Below are positions 34,140 to 42,115 of a DNA stretch of 64,000 bases, piece by piece. The stretch covers positions 62,001-126,000 of the forward strand of contig NZ_JBHZGL010000006.1 of NCBI RefSeq assembly GCF_051900415.1, written 5' to 3'. Under the pieces are notes generated by a model, which did no database searches, was not told where the DNA came from, and worked only from the letters and a program-made list of their open reading frames with translations. A program made the position numbers and the translations under genes. The stretch is from Frateuria_A sp051900415. GTDB taxonomy: Bacteria; Pseudomonadota; Gammaproteobacteria; Xanthomonadales; Rhodanobacteraceae. Every line of letters begins with the position of its first letter. Positions within the stretch are counted from its first letter, which is position 1.

Positions 34140-35333
34140 TCAGCGCAACGCCTGCACGCCCTTCCACTCCACCTGCAGCCACAGCTTGGTGTCGTCGCGG
34201 CCGAAGCCATTGGCCCGATAGCTGGCGAGCTTGAGCAGGCCATTGATCGCTGCGCTGAAGGCGTAGCCCAGCGAGCCGTTCCACTCACTGCCATAGCGGC
34301 CACCGCGGTCGGCACGGTAGTCGTGCCAGGCCAGCGTCCAACCGATGCGGGCCTGCGGGCCGAAGGCACCATTGACCGCGGCATAGCGGTCTTCCAGGCC
34401 GCCGGCGGGTGTCACCGCGAACTGGTCGTCCCAGCCGTTGAAGGCGTGCAGCGTGGCCAGCGGGGTCTGCAGAGAATGGCGGCCGTTGCCACCCAGGTGT
34501 TCCCAGCCGAGCTTTGTGGTGATGGCATGCACGGTCCACGCGGGTTCGGCCAGCCAGTAGGCGTGCGAGAAATGGCCGGGGTTGTTGGCGTGTTCCGTCT
34601 GGTGCGCCGCTTCCAGCGTCCAGCCGAAGCCATCGGCCGCCGGTTTGCCGCTCCAGCGTGCGCCGTAGGTGGCGCTGGACGCCGTGGCGACGTCGCGGTC
34701 TTCGTGCAGGTAGGCGTAGCCGCTCCACTGCTGCATGCCGTGTTTGAACGCCGCGTTGAGCAGGTGCGTGTCGAGCTTGCGCTCGCGTGCCGTGGGCAGG
34801 ATCGCGTCGCGGCCGGCGATGCGATGCACGCGGTCGAGCCAGGCGTAGCGCACGGTCCAGTCGGCGGCGGGTTGCCAGCTCAGCGCCACGGCATCGAAAG
34901 TCTGCTCATGCTGGCGCCAGCCCACGTTGCCGACCCAACGCTGGTTGTCGAACAGCAACCGCTGGCGGCCGGCGATGGCACCGAGCCGGTTGCCCTGCCA
35001 GGCGAGATAGGCCTGGTTGAGCTCACTGCCTTTCGGATCGGTGATGGCGGGGTATTGCGTGTGACCGTTGGCGCCGCTGTTGTAGTGGCCGCCGGCGGCC
35101 GCCACGCCGGCGCCTTCGAGGTAGCCGCTGAAGCCCGCGCCGAACTGGGCGCGCAGGCCTAGCCGCAGCCGCAGGGTGTCGGCTCGCGCGTCGCGGGCGA
35201 AGGCGTCGTTGTCGACCTGCTCGTGCCGGGCGCGCGCATCCCACTCCACTTGCAGCGGGGCGGGCGTGTCGGCGGGCCAGGCCGGGGCGCTGGCGAGGGC
35301 CAGCAGGCAGGCAGTGGCGAGACGCGTGTGCAT
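34140..35333 (-). CDS. Outer-membrane beta-barrel channel (alginate-export-like porin)
   Basis: 397 residues with a signal peptide ending near PAWPAD. The mature part consists of alternating amphipathic strands (SGYLEGAGVAA, NRLGAIAGRQRLLFDNQRWVG, and a C-terminal TKLWLQVEWKGV strand), as in the alginate-export/porin family found beside denitrification genes. The RQRLLFDNQRW block is characteristic of that family. It should form an outer-membrane pore, perhaps for nitrate or nitrite. An FNR/DNR-like site is 62.5 bp upstream. The nirK terminator separates it from nirK. Confidence 0.82.
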   Translation of the reverse strand: MHTRLATACLLALASAPAWPADTPAPLQVEWDARARHEQVDNDAFARDARADTLRLRLGLRAQFGAGFSGYLEGAGVAAAGGHYNSGANGHTQYPAITDPKGSELNQAYLAWQGNRLGAIAGRQRLLFDNQRWVGNVGWRQHEQTFDAVALSWQPAADWTVRYAWLDRVHRIAGRDAILPTARERKLDTHLLNAAFKHGMQQWSGYAYLHEDRDVATASSATYGARWSGKPAADGFGWTLEAAHQTEHANNPGHFSHAYWLAEPAWTVHAITTKLGWEHLGGNGRHSLQTPLATLHAFNGWDDQFAVTPAGGLEDRYAAVNGAFGPQARIGWTLAWHDYRADRGGRYGSEWNGSLGYAFSAAINGLLKLASYRANGFGRDDTKLWLQVEWKGVQALR

Positions 35334-35388
35334 GGATGTCGCTCCTTGGGAAATGCGTGCAGTGTCGGCAGCGCGACGGTTGCACGGA

Positions 35389-35402
35389 TTGACGGACGTC
35401 AA
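35389..35402 (-). promoter_or_regulatory. FNR/DNR-like site upstream of the channel gene
   Basis: TTGAC-GTCC-GTCAA on the gene strand, a perfect inverted repeat in both half-sites. The centre is 62.5 bp from the ATG. Confidence 0.8.
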
Positions 35403-35460
35403 GCAGGCGGGGCGGTGCGTCAACCCGCCGCGGACGTCTAGGCGTCCATTCGAATCGACC

Positions 35461-35489
35461 AAAAAAAGAGGCGGCCACGGGGCCACCTC
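35461..35489 (-). terminator. Rho-independent terminator of nirK
   Basis: On the minus strand a GAGGTGGCC/GGCCGCCTC stem (one mismatch) with a four-base loop is followed by seven T residues (35461-35467 on the plus strand are A). It lies 56 bp after the nirK stop and is the clearest terminator in the window. Confidence 0.9.
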
Positions 35490-35544
35490 AAGAAGAGCCG
35501 GCGAACGTTGTGCCGCCGGCCTTGTCCTGTGGATGCGGCGCCGA

Positions 35545-37071
35545 TCAGTGCTCCGCGGTCGGCGCCGGGGCCGGCTGGGCGCGGACCTTGGCCACCTCGT
35601 CCTTGCTCACCTGCCCGCCCGGGTTGCCCCAGCTGTTGAGCACGTAGGTCAGCAGATTCGCCACTTCGTCGTCAGTCAGCTGCGACATCGGCGGCATCAC
35701 CGAGTCGTACTCCTTGCCGTTGACCGTGACCTTGCCGGTCAGGCCATGGAGCGGGATCGAGATCAGGTGGTTCTTGTCCTGTTTGGCCAGGTAGTCCGAC
35801 TTGGCCAGTGGCGGGAACACGCCCGGCAGGCCTTCACCGTTGGCCTGGTGGCAGACCGAACAGGTACCGGTGAACAACTGCTTGCCCGCGGCGACCTGGT
35901 CTTCCTTGCTCAGCGTGCCGGCGGCACCGGCCTTGGCGGCGGTGGTTACCGCGTGCAGGTTCGGTTCGGCGCGATCACCGAGGTAGACCGAGTCGACCTC
36001 CTTGCCCGAGTAGATCGCCTTGTTCTCCGGACCGTCGACCTTGAGGATGCCCATCGCACCCTTGTTGAACGCGCGGAAGATCGAATGATCGACCAGCACG
36101 TAGCTGCCGGGCACGTCGGTGTGGAACTCGACGATGGCCGCACCGCCGGCGGGGATCAGCGTGGTCTGCACGTTCTCCTGCGGATGCAGGCCGCCCTCCT
36201 GCTGCACGCGGTCGAAGATCTCGCCGATCACGTGGAAGCTGGACACCAGGTTCGGACCGCCGTTGCCGACGAACAGCCGTACCGATTCACCAACCTTCGC
36301 GGTCAGCGCCTTGTCGCCGGTCAGCGCGCCTTCGTGGCCGTTGAACAGCACGTAGGTCGGCTTCTCGTCGATGGCCTTGTCCATATCGAACGGCTGGTGG
36401 CCCTTCTCGCGGTACTTGCCGGTCGTGTAGAAGTCGCCCTGCATCACGTAGTACTCGTGATCGACCTTCGGCAAACCCTCCGGCGGCTCGACCAGGATCA
36501 GCCCGTACATGCCGTTGGCGATGTGCATGCCGACCGGCGCGGTGGCGCAGTGGTAGACGTAGATGCCCTGGTTCAAGGCCTTGAAGCTGAACTGCGACTC
36601 GTGCCCCGGCGCGGTGAAGCTGGACGCCGCGCCGCCACCGGGGCCGGTGACGCCATGCAGGTCGATGTTGTGCGGCATCTTGCTGTCGGGCGCGTTCTTC
36701 AAATGGAACTCGACGGTGTCGCCCTGGCGCACGCGGATGAAGCTGCCCGGCACGGTGCCGCCGAAGGTCCAGTAGGTGTAGCTGACGCCCTCGGAAATGG
36801 ACATCTCTTTCTCCACCACTTCCAGCTCGACGATCACCTTGGCCGGATAGTTGCGGTGGATCGGCGGCGGCACGTTCGGCGGGCTGGTGAGCACCGCGTG
36901 GATCGGCTCGCCCTGCGGCGGGCCGAAGTCGGTCGGCGCGGACAGCGGCGCGGGGGCTGCGTACGCCGCGGGGCTGGCGGACAGGGCCGCATCGGCGGCC
37001 TGCTTTCCGGAGCAGGCGGCGAGGGCCAGCATGCTGGCGGCCGCGAGTACGGTGGACAGCATTCGTGACAT
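35545..37071 (-). CDS. nirK: Copper nitrite reductase with C-terminal cytochrome c domain
   Basis: 508 residues. A lipoprotein signal with lipobox LAAC opens the protein. Two cupredoxin domains follow, with copper ligands in MPHNIDLHGV, YVYHCATAPVGMHIANGM and VDHSIFRAF. A C-terminal class I cytochrome c domain has CSVCH near residue 400 and a distal methionine in DSVMPPMS. It reduces nitrite to NO in the periplasm, with the haem domain acting as built-in electron donor. It is monocistronic, with a site 62.5 bp upstream and a strong terminator. Three-domain NirK is known in several proteobacteria but is less common than the two-domain type. Confidence 0.95.
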   Translation of the reverse strand: MSRMLSTVLAAASMLALAACSGKQAADAALSASPAAYAAPAPLSAPTDFGPPQGEPIHAVLTSPPNVPPPIHRNYPAKVIVELEVVEKEMSISEGVSYTYWTFGGTVPGSFIRVRQGDTVEFHLKNAPDSKMPHNIDLHGVTGPGGGAASSFTAPGHESQFSFKALNQGIYVYHCATAPVGMHIANGMYGLILVEPPEGLPKVDHEYYVMQGDFYTTGKYREKGHQPFDMDKAIDEKPTYVLFNGHEGALTGDKALTAKVGESVRLFVGNGGPNLVSSFHVIGEIFDRVQQEGGLHPQENVQTTLIPAGGAAIVEFHTDVPGSYVLVDHSIFRAFNKGAMGILKVDGPENKAIYSGKEVDSVYLGDRAEPNLHAVTTAAKAGAAGTLSKEDQVAAGKQLFTGTCSVCHQANGEGLPGVFPPLAKSDYLAKQDKNHLISIPLHGLTGKVTVNGKEYDSVMPPMSQLTDDEVANLLTYVLNSWGNPGGQVSKDEVAKVRAQPAPAPTAEH

Positions 37072-37126
37072 GGGGTGTGTCTCCTGTGGTTTCGGCGCCA
37101 GCGTAGATTTGGGCCTTCACCCGCGC

Positions 37127-37140
37127 TTGACTTGCGTCAG
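37127..37140 (-). promoter_or_regulatory. FNR/DNR-like site upstream of nirK
   Basis: CTGAC-GCAA-GTCAA on the gene strand. The centre is 62.5 bp from the nirK ATG. Confidence 0.78.
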
Positions 37141-37188
37141 GCGCGCCACAGGAAAGCGGGTGGTGCGTCAGCCTGCCACACCGTCCGC

Positions 37189-37216
37189 TCCCGCCGGGCG
37201 CAGCGACCCGGCGGGA
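37189..37216 (-). terminator. Hairpin downstream of the tyrosinase gene
   Basis: A perfect 10-bp stem TCCCGCCGGG/CCCGGCGGGA with an 8-nt loop, 16 bp after the tyrosinase stop and before the nirK promoter. No T-run follows, so termination strength is uncertain. Confidence 0.6.
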
Positions 37217-37231
37217 CGTGGCCAAACGTGC

Positions 37232-38602
37232 TCAGTCGGCCTCCACCCACAGGCGGTCGATGACGATCGCATCGTCCCGTGGTGCGCCGCCGGCGTCGAC
37301 GCGCACGAAGCTGAGCGTGAGGGCATCCAGCGGTTCGGGCCAGATGCGTCCCAATACGTCCTGCGCAGGGATGACGATCCGCACCGGCGCGTGCATGGCC
37401 GCCATGCCGCCGCCGGCCATCATCCGCGCATGGCGCGCGACGCTGATCTCGAAGGGGCCGAGGGTGCTGAGCAGGTAGGTCTGCTCCGGTTGCGCCAGGC
37501 CCGCGGCCGGCAGGTTCAGCAGGATCTTGTAGAAGTAGCCGCCCTGCCCGCCCGCTGCGGTGAGGGCGACGCCGTCGAGCACGATCCGCAGCGCATCGCC
37601 CGTCGGCGAGGCCGCCCGCCCGTCGGCCGTGGCCAGGCTGCGCACGCGGTTGCGCCCGTCCGCGGTCAGCGCAATCGACACACGCGTCGACTGCGGCCCC
37701 AGCGCCAGCCCGCCTGCGCCGCCCAGCGACGCGCCCTGCGCCGGCAGCGGCACGGCGATGGCCTGCTGGATCGGCGGCAAGGGAGCGGCCGCCGGGTACG
37801 ACTGGGCCACCGGCAAGGTCGTGTCGTCATAGCGATAGCCGAGGATGTCGGGAGCGTAGGTGTCGACCCGCCTCACTGCCGCCACCGCGGCACCGTAGGA
37901 GAACGACCCGGACCAGTAGCTGGCCGTCGTGGCGGGCATGTGCCGTCCATCGCCTGCCTGCACCCAGGCTTCCCACAGGCGATCGAGATTCGCATGGTGC
38001 AGCCAGAAGATGGGATCGCGCGGTGACACGGCGATGTTGTCCATGGTGCCGCCGATCAGGTTGTGCACGCCGTTGTGTGGCGCGGTTTCGACCGCCGGCT
38101 CGAAGGCGTTGGGCTTGCCCCGCGGGAAGCGGGTCAGGCTGGCGTCGAACGCCCCGAAGGTGCACGCCCCGGAAACGTCCGTACCGGTGCGGTTGCGCAG
38201 GTAGAGCGGCGAACTGGGATCACGGAATTCGGCCGGGACGAACGGATGTTCGTAGTAGTTCCAGTAAGGCAACACCAGCGCGCTGTTGCCCGAGGCCTTG
38301 CGCAGCTGCGCCTCGAAGCGCGCCAGGAAACCGCGATGCCAGGCGAGGAAATGCGGCTTGCCGTGCGGGCAGAAGGTCGCGTGCACGTTGGTCCAGTAGG
38401 CCCAGCTGCCCGGCCTCGTGCTGTTCGTGTTGGCGCGCATTTTTGCGATCGCGCCAAGCAATGCCGGGTACAACGGACCATCGCGAAATTGCGGCCACGA
38501 GGGCCGCGTACGCAAGCTGGTCGCGGCCGGGATCTGGCGCGGGAGCGTGGACACCAGCGCCAGCGAAGCCGACGCCTGCAGGAACTGTCTCCGGGTGATC
38601 AT
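37232..38602 (-). CDS. Tyrosinase-family dicopper oxidase, exported
   Basis: 456 residues beginning MITRRQFLQAS, with a Tat-like or long Sec signal through about residue 28. Copper site A histidines lie in NVHATF, KPHFLAWHR; site B in NGVHNLIGG and DPIFWLHHANLDRLW. A beta-rich C-terminal region of about 200 residues may cap the active site. The family hydroxylates phenols and oxidises catechols with O2. GGAGG lies five bases before this ATG; ATGs at 38605 and 38614 are alternatives. An FNR/DNR-like site is 115.5 bp upstream, odd for an O2-using enzyme. Confidence 0.88.
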   Translation of the reverse strand: MITRRQFLQASASLALVSTLPRQIPAATSLRTRPSWPQFRDGPLYPALLGAIAKMRANTNSTRPGSWAYWTNVHATFCPHGKPHFLAWHRGFLARFEAQLRKASGNSALVLPYWNYYEHPFVPAEFRDPSSPLYLRNRTGTDVSGACTFGAFDASLTRFPRGKPNAFEPAVETAPHNGVHNLIGGTMDNIAVSPRDPIFWLHHANLDRLWEAWVQAGDGRHMPATTASYWSGSFSYGAAVAAVRRVDTYAPDILGYRYDDTTLPVAQSYPAAAPLPPIQQAIAVPLPAQGASLGGAGGLALGPQSTRVSIALTADGRNRVRSLATADGRAASPTGDALRIVLDGVALTAAGGQGGYFYKILLNLPAAGLAQPEQTYLLSTLGPFEISVARHARMMAGGGMAAMHAPVRIVIPAQDVLGRIWPEPLDALTLSFVRVDAGGAPRDDAIVIDRLWVEAD

Positions 38603-38710
38603 CATGTCCTCCATTTCGATGCGGGCTCCCGGCGCGGGGGCGCCGAAGCCATCGGTCGCCTCGCGGGTCAGGCGGGCAACAGGACGCTAGGGCGGTGGCG
38701 TGGGCCGGGG

Positions 38711-38724
38711 TTGATGCACGTCAA
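38711..38724 (-). promoter_or_regulatory. FNR/DNR-like site upstream of the tyrosinase gene
   Basis: TTGAC-GTGC-ATCAA on the gene strand, with perfect TTGA and TCAA cores. It is 115.5 bp from the chosen ATG, the longest spacing in the set. Confidence 0.65.
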
Positions 38725-38909
38725 CCGGCCGCGCGTTGATGGGCGCGGAGTCGTGAAGGGACTCGACTGCACGAAGCAGGCGGCGCAGGAACGGGGGCGG
38801 GCGCCGTACGGACGCAGCGCTCTCTCGACCGGCGCCCAGCGTGGCGATTCGCGCGTGGATGCGCCGCCCGCCGTGGCGGCCAGGGGGACGGACCCGTCCG
38901 GGCGTGCAC

Positions 38910-40280
38910 CTAGCTGGCGAGGCGATCGGCGCCCCGTCCGCCGGTCGGCCGTCTGCGCGGCGGGCGGGCGCGGGCGCCGAGCCAGCGGGCGAACCAGTCG
39001 CGGGCAAATTTCGAGGCCGCTTCCAGGACGCCCGGTTCCTCGAACAGCGATGTCGTGCCGGGCACGACCACCAGCTCGTTCTTGCCGCGGATGCGGCGCT
39101 GCGCAGCGCGATTGAGCGCGAGCAACGGGCGATCCTCACTCGCGACGATCAGCAGGGTCGGCGCGGTGACGCGGGCCAGCGTGCCCGCGCCGGCAAGGTC
39201 GGGGCGCCCGCTGCGCGTGACCACTGCGGCGATATCGCGCGGGCGCCGTGCGGCCACCGCCAGTGCGGCGCTCGCGATGGTCCCGTCGCCGGCCAGGCCC
39301 AGCGGCAGCGTCGCCAGCGCTGGGTCGTGGTGCAACTTCGCGACTACCGCGGCGAGCCGGTCCGCCAGCGTGGGGATGTCGAACGCGACCGTGCGCGAGA
39401 GCTCCTCGTCCACCGTCACCAGGTCGATCAGCAAGGTGCCCAGGCCCGCCCGCTGCAGGGTCTGCGCGAGGACGCGGTCGCGCGGGTTGTCGCGGTCGGC
39501 ACCGCTGCCGTGGGCGACGATCACCAGTCCGCGCGCATGCGGCGGCATCGCCAGGTCGCCCGACAGGCTTGCGTCCGGCAGGTCGAACGCCGCCGGCCGG
39601 GACACCGGCAGCCCGGCACTGGGCCGCGGCGGGGTCGACAGGACGCGCACCACGTCGGTGTCGGTTACCGGATGAAAGTCCTCGTAGAACGAGCTAACCG
39701 CGCGGAAGTGCGCAGGTGCATGCAGGCAGATCACGTCGTCGGCGAGGTCGTCCAGGTTTTCCAGACTGTCCGGCGCCGCCACCGGCACGGCCGCCAGCAG
39801 CGCGGCCGGATGGTGCTGGCGCACGGCGTCCAGCGCGGCACGCATGGTCGCGCCGGTTGCCAGGCCATCGTCGACCACGATCACCAGGCGGCCGGTGGGA
39901 TCGGCGTGCGGGCGATCCGGACTGTAGAGGGCGCGACGCTTGCGGATCACCGCCCGTTGCCGCGCAGCCTCGGCGCGCACATAGCTCATGCCCGCGCCGG
40001 CCACGGCCGACCGACCTGTGAGCTGGATGCGTCCCTGCTCGTCGACCGCGCCGATGGCCACGTCGCCATTGGCGGGCGATGCGAGCTTGCGCACGAGCAC
40101 CACGTCGAGGTCGCCATCCAGCGCTTGGGCGACGACGCTTGCCACCGGCACCCCGCCGCGCGGGATCGCCAGTACCAGCGGATGCTGCCCGCGGTAGACG
40201 GCCAAGGCCTGGGCCAGTTGCCGGCCGGCGTCGCGACGGTCGGCGAAGCGTCGGTTACGGGATGCGAGAAAACCCTTCAT
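38910..40280 (-). CDS. Phosphoribosyltransferase fused to a dienelactone-hydrolase-like domain
   Basis: 456 residues. Residues 1-220 are a type I phosphoribosyltransferase, with the PRPP loop in LVIVVDDGLATGATM and an early AIPRGGVPVA. Residues 235-440 are an alpha/beta-hydrolase, with GLVIVAHGSG, a GLAGDGTIAS nucleophile elbow in which the usual serine is Asp, and a late TSLFEEPG segment. The two-domain architecture recurs in bacteria but its substrate is not known to me. It lies 52 bp after the dodecin gene and is probably co-transcribed with it. Confidence 0.8.
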   Translation of the reverse strand: MKGFLASRNRRFADRRDAGRQLAQALAVYRGQHPLVLAIPRGGVPVASVVAQALDGDLDVVLVRKLASPANGDVAIGAVDEQGRIQLTGRSAVAGAGMSYVRAEAARQRAVIRKRRALYSPDRPHADPTGRLVIVVDDGLATGATMRAALDAVRQHHPAALLAAVPVAAPDSLENLDDLADDVICLHAPAHFRAVSSFYEDFHPVTDTDVVRVLSTPPRPSAGLPVSRPAAFDLPDASLSGDLAMPPHARGLVIVAHGSGADRDNPRDRVLAQTLQRAGLGTLLIDLVTVDEELSRTVAFDIPTLADRLAAVVAKLHHDPALATLPLGLAGDGTIASAALAVAARRPRDIAAVVTRSGRPDLAGAGTLARVTAPTLLIVASEDRPLLALNRAAQRRIRGKNELVVVPGTTSLFEEPGVLEAASKFARDWFARWLGARARPPRRRPTGGRGADRLAS

Positions 40281-40332
40281 GAGGGCGCCTCCGTCCACCA
40301 CCATCAGCGGTGGCGTTTGCCAGCCACAGCAT

Positions 40333-40536
40333 TCAACCGATCACGAAGCTGACGCGCATGCACACGCGCCAGGCCGTGATGCCGCCGTCGGGGCCGGTGA
40401 CGACCTTGGTCTCACTGATCCAGGCGCCCTTGATGCCATCGAGCGTCCTGGCGGCCTTCTCCAAGCCCAGGCGAACGGCATCTTCCACGCTGTCGGGTGA
40501 TTCGGAAATGATTTCGATGACCTTGGCAACGCTCAT
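40333..40536 (-). CDS. Dodecin family flavin-binding protein
   Basis: 67 residues with the full dodecin pattern: MSVAKVIEIISESPDSVEDAV..., a GIKGAWISE segment and WRVCMRVSFVI at the end. Dodecins form hollow dodecamers that bind and buffer flavins or CoA. A perfect FNR/DNR-like palindrome lies 90.5 bp upstream. The gene probably also serves the phosphoribosyltransferase-hydrolase gene behind it. Confidence 0.92.
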   Translation of the reverse strand: MSVAKVIEIISESPDSVEDAVRLGLEKAARTLDGIKGAWISETKVVTGPDGGITAWRVCMRVSFVIG

Positions 40537-40619
40537 GACGCATCCTCCGGCGCGGGTGGCTGCGGCCCGGACCGACCGGCGCCGCTGCATCCACCCTAGA
40601 TCGTCGGGCAGACGCGGAT

Positions 40620-40633
40620 TTGATCCCGATCAA
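40620..40633 (-). promoter_or_regulatory. Perfect FNR-consensus site upstream of the dodecin gene
   Basis: TTGAT-CGGG-ATCAA on the gene strand, matching the canonical FNR palindrome at all ten specified positions. It lies between the CBS gene end and the dodecin start, centred 90.5 bp from the ATG. Confidence 0.85.
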
Positions 40634-40691
40634 CTGGCAGGCCAGGCGCCGCCCTGGCGGCAGTGCAAGCCCTGGGCGGGCACGCAGACGG

Positions 40692-41138
40692 CTAGAGATA
40701 GGCCCGATCGAGCGTCGGTTGCGCATTGAGCGTCTGGTTGATCCGCTCGACCAGTTCGGCGAGGGCGACCAGCAGGTCATCGATGCTGACGATGCCGGCG
40801 AGCGTGCCGGCGGCGTCGATCAGTGGAAGCCGGCGCACACCCTTCTGCTGCATGATATCCACCACCTCGTCGATCGAGGCGTCCGGCAGGCAACGCAGCA
40901 GCGGCGCGGACATGACGCATTCGAGCGGGGTCGTTGCCGGATCGAAATGCGCGGCGATGCAGCGCGTGACCAGGTCGCGGTCGGTGACGATACCGACCGG
41001 TTCCAGCCGGCCGCCCTGCTCGCGCGTCACCACCAGGCAACCGGCCTGATGCCGGCGCATGATGCCGGCGGCCTCGCTCACCGTCGCCGAAGCGTCCGCC
41101 TGGACGACGCGCCGGGTACCGATGTCGATTGCACGCAT
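40692..41138 (-). CDS. CBS-domain pair protein
   Basis: 148 residues made of two CBS motifs: the first through GIVTDRDLVTRCIA near residue 60, the second through GIVSIDDLLVALA near residue 125. Stand-alone CBS pairs bind adenosyl ligands such as AMP or ATP and act as energy sensors. GGGAAGA precedes the ATG. A perfect FNR-type palindrome is 67.5 bp upstream. It lies in the same orientation as the dodecin gene, but that gene has its own site. Confidence 0.88.
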   Translation of the reverse strand: MRAIDIGTRRVVQADASATVSEAAGIMRRHQAGCLVVTREQGGRLEPVGIVTDRDLVTRCIAAHFDPATTPLECVMSAPLLRCLPDASIDEVVDIMQQKGVRRLPLIDAAGTLAGIVSIDDLLVALAELVERINQTLNAQPTLDRAYL

Positions 41139-41198
41139 GGCGTCTTCCCGCCCAGCCGCTGCTGGTGACACAGGATGGAGGCTTGCGAGCGCGGCCGA

Positions 41199-41212
41199 TT
41201 GATCAGGATCAA
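41199..41212. promoter_or_regulatory. Perfect FNR-consensus site between the CBS and response-regulator genes
   Basis: TTGAT-CAGG-ATCAA on the plus strand, perfect at all ten positions. It is 67.5 bp from the CBS ATG and about 159 bp from the divergent response-regulator GTG, so it chiefly serves the CBS gene but could influence both. Confidence 0.85.
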
Positions 41213-41364
41213 CTCGCGCGGGCCCTGGCATAGCCTCGATCGCCTTCGCGCGGCGCGTGGAGCTTCTCTGGTATATAGCCGGCAGGTTTGCGTCGTGGAG
41301 GGGGGCCGCGGGCCTTCCGGTTTCTGGCAATTCCCACGCCTACCAGTCATGCGATGGGGCTCTC

Positions 41365-42111
41365 GTGTCGACACAGGACCCTGACAAGCAAGGGGTGTTT
41401 CTCCGGCAGGCCCACCTGCTGGTGGTCGACGATGACGCCGAAGTGGGGGCGCTGCTCAAGCGCTATCTCGGTGCCCAGGGTTTCCAGGTGAGCGCAGTCG
41501 GCAACGGCCAGGAGATGCTCGCGCGGCTGGCCACCGACATGATCGACCTGGTGCTGCTGGACCTGGGCCTGCCCGGCGAGGATGGCCTGGAGCTGACCCG
41601 TCACCTGCACGAACACTGGCACGGACCGGTAATCATCGTCACCGGCCGCGGCGACTCGGTCGACCGCATCGTCGGGCTCGAAGTGGGCGCCGACGACTAC
41701 GTGACCAAGCCCTTCGAACTGCGCGAACTGCTGGCGCGCATCCGCAGCGTGCTGCGCCGTACCGAGCGACCGCGCCAGGCGATGTCGCGGCCGGCGGTCT
41801 ACCGCTTCGCCGGCTACCGCCTGGAGCTGGACAGCCGCACCCTGCTCGCACCCTCGGGGGATGCCGTGCCGCTCACCAGTGGCGAGTTCGGGCTGCTGCG
41901 CGTGCTGGTCACCCACGCCAACCGGGTGCTTTCGCGCGACGAACTGATGAACCATCTGTACGGCCGCGATTCGGGTCCCTACGACCGCGCGGTGGACGTG
42001 CAGATCGGCCGCCTGCGGCGAAAGATCGAGCCGGACCCCGCCGCGCCGGTGCTGATCAAGTCGGTGCGCGGCGCCGGCTACATCTTCAGCGACGCGGTGC
42101 GCCAGGAGTGA
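41365..42111 (+). CDS. OmpR-family response regulator
   Basis: 248 residues from a GTG at 41365. The receiver domain has the acidic triad in LLVVDDD, the phospho-acceptor in LVLLDLGLPGEDG and the lysine in YVTKPFE. The winged-helix domain includes LTSGEFGLLRVLV, LSRDELM and the GYIF end. It is a DNA-binding transcription factor whose kinase is encoded next to it: the hybrid kinase starts 5 bp after this stop. The target genes are unknown. An upstream extension to 41257 lacks a ribosome binding site. Confidence 0.9.
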   Translation: MSTQDPDKQGVFLRQAHLLVVDDDAEVGALLKRYLGAQGFQVSAVGNGQEMLARLATDMIDLVLLDLGLPGEDGLELTRHLHEHWHGPVIIVTGRGDSVDRIVGLEVGADDYVTKPFELRELLARIRSVLRRTERPRQAMSRPAVYRFAGYRLELDSRTLLAPSGDAVPLTSGEFGLLRVLVTHANRVLSRDELMNHLYGRDSGPYDRAVDVQIGRLRRKIEPDPAAPVLIKSVRGAGYIFSDAVRQE

Positions 42112-42115
42112 TGCC

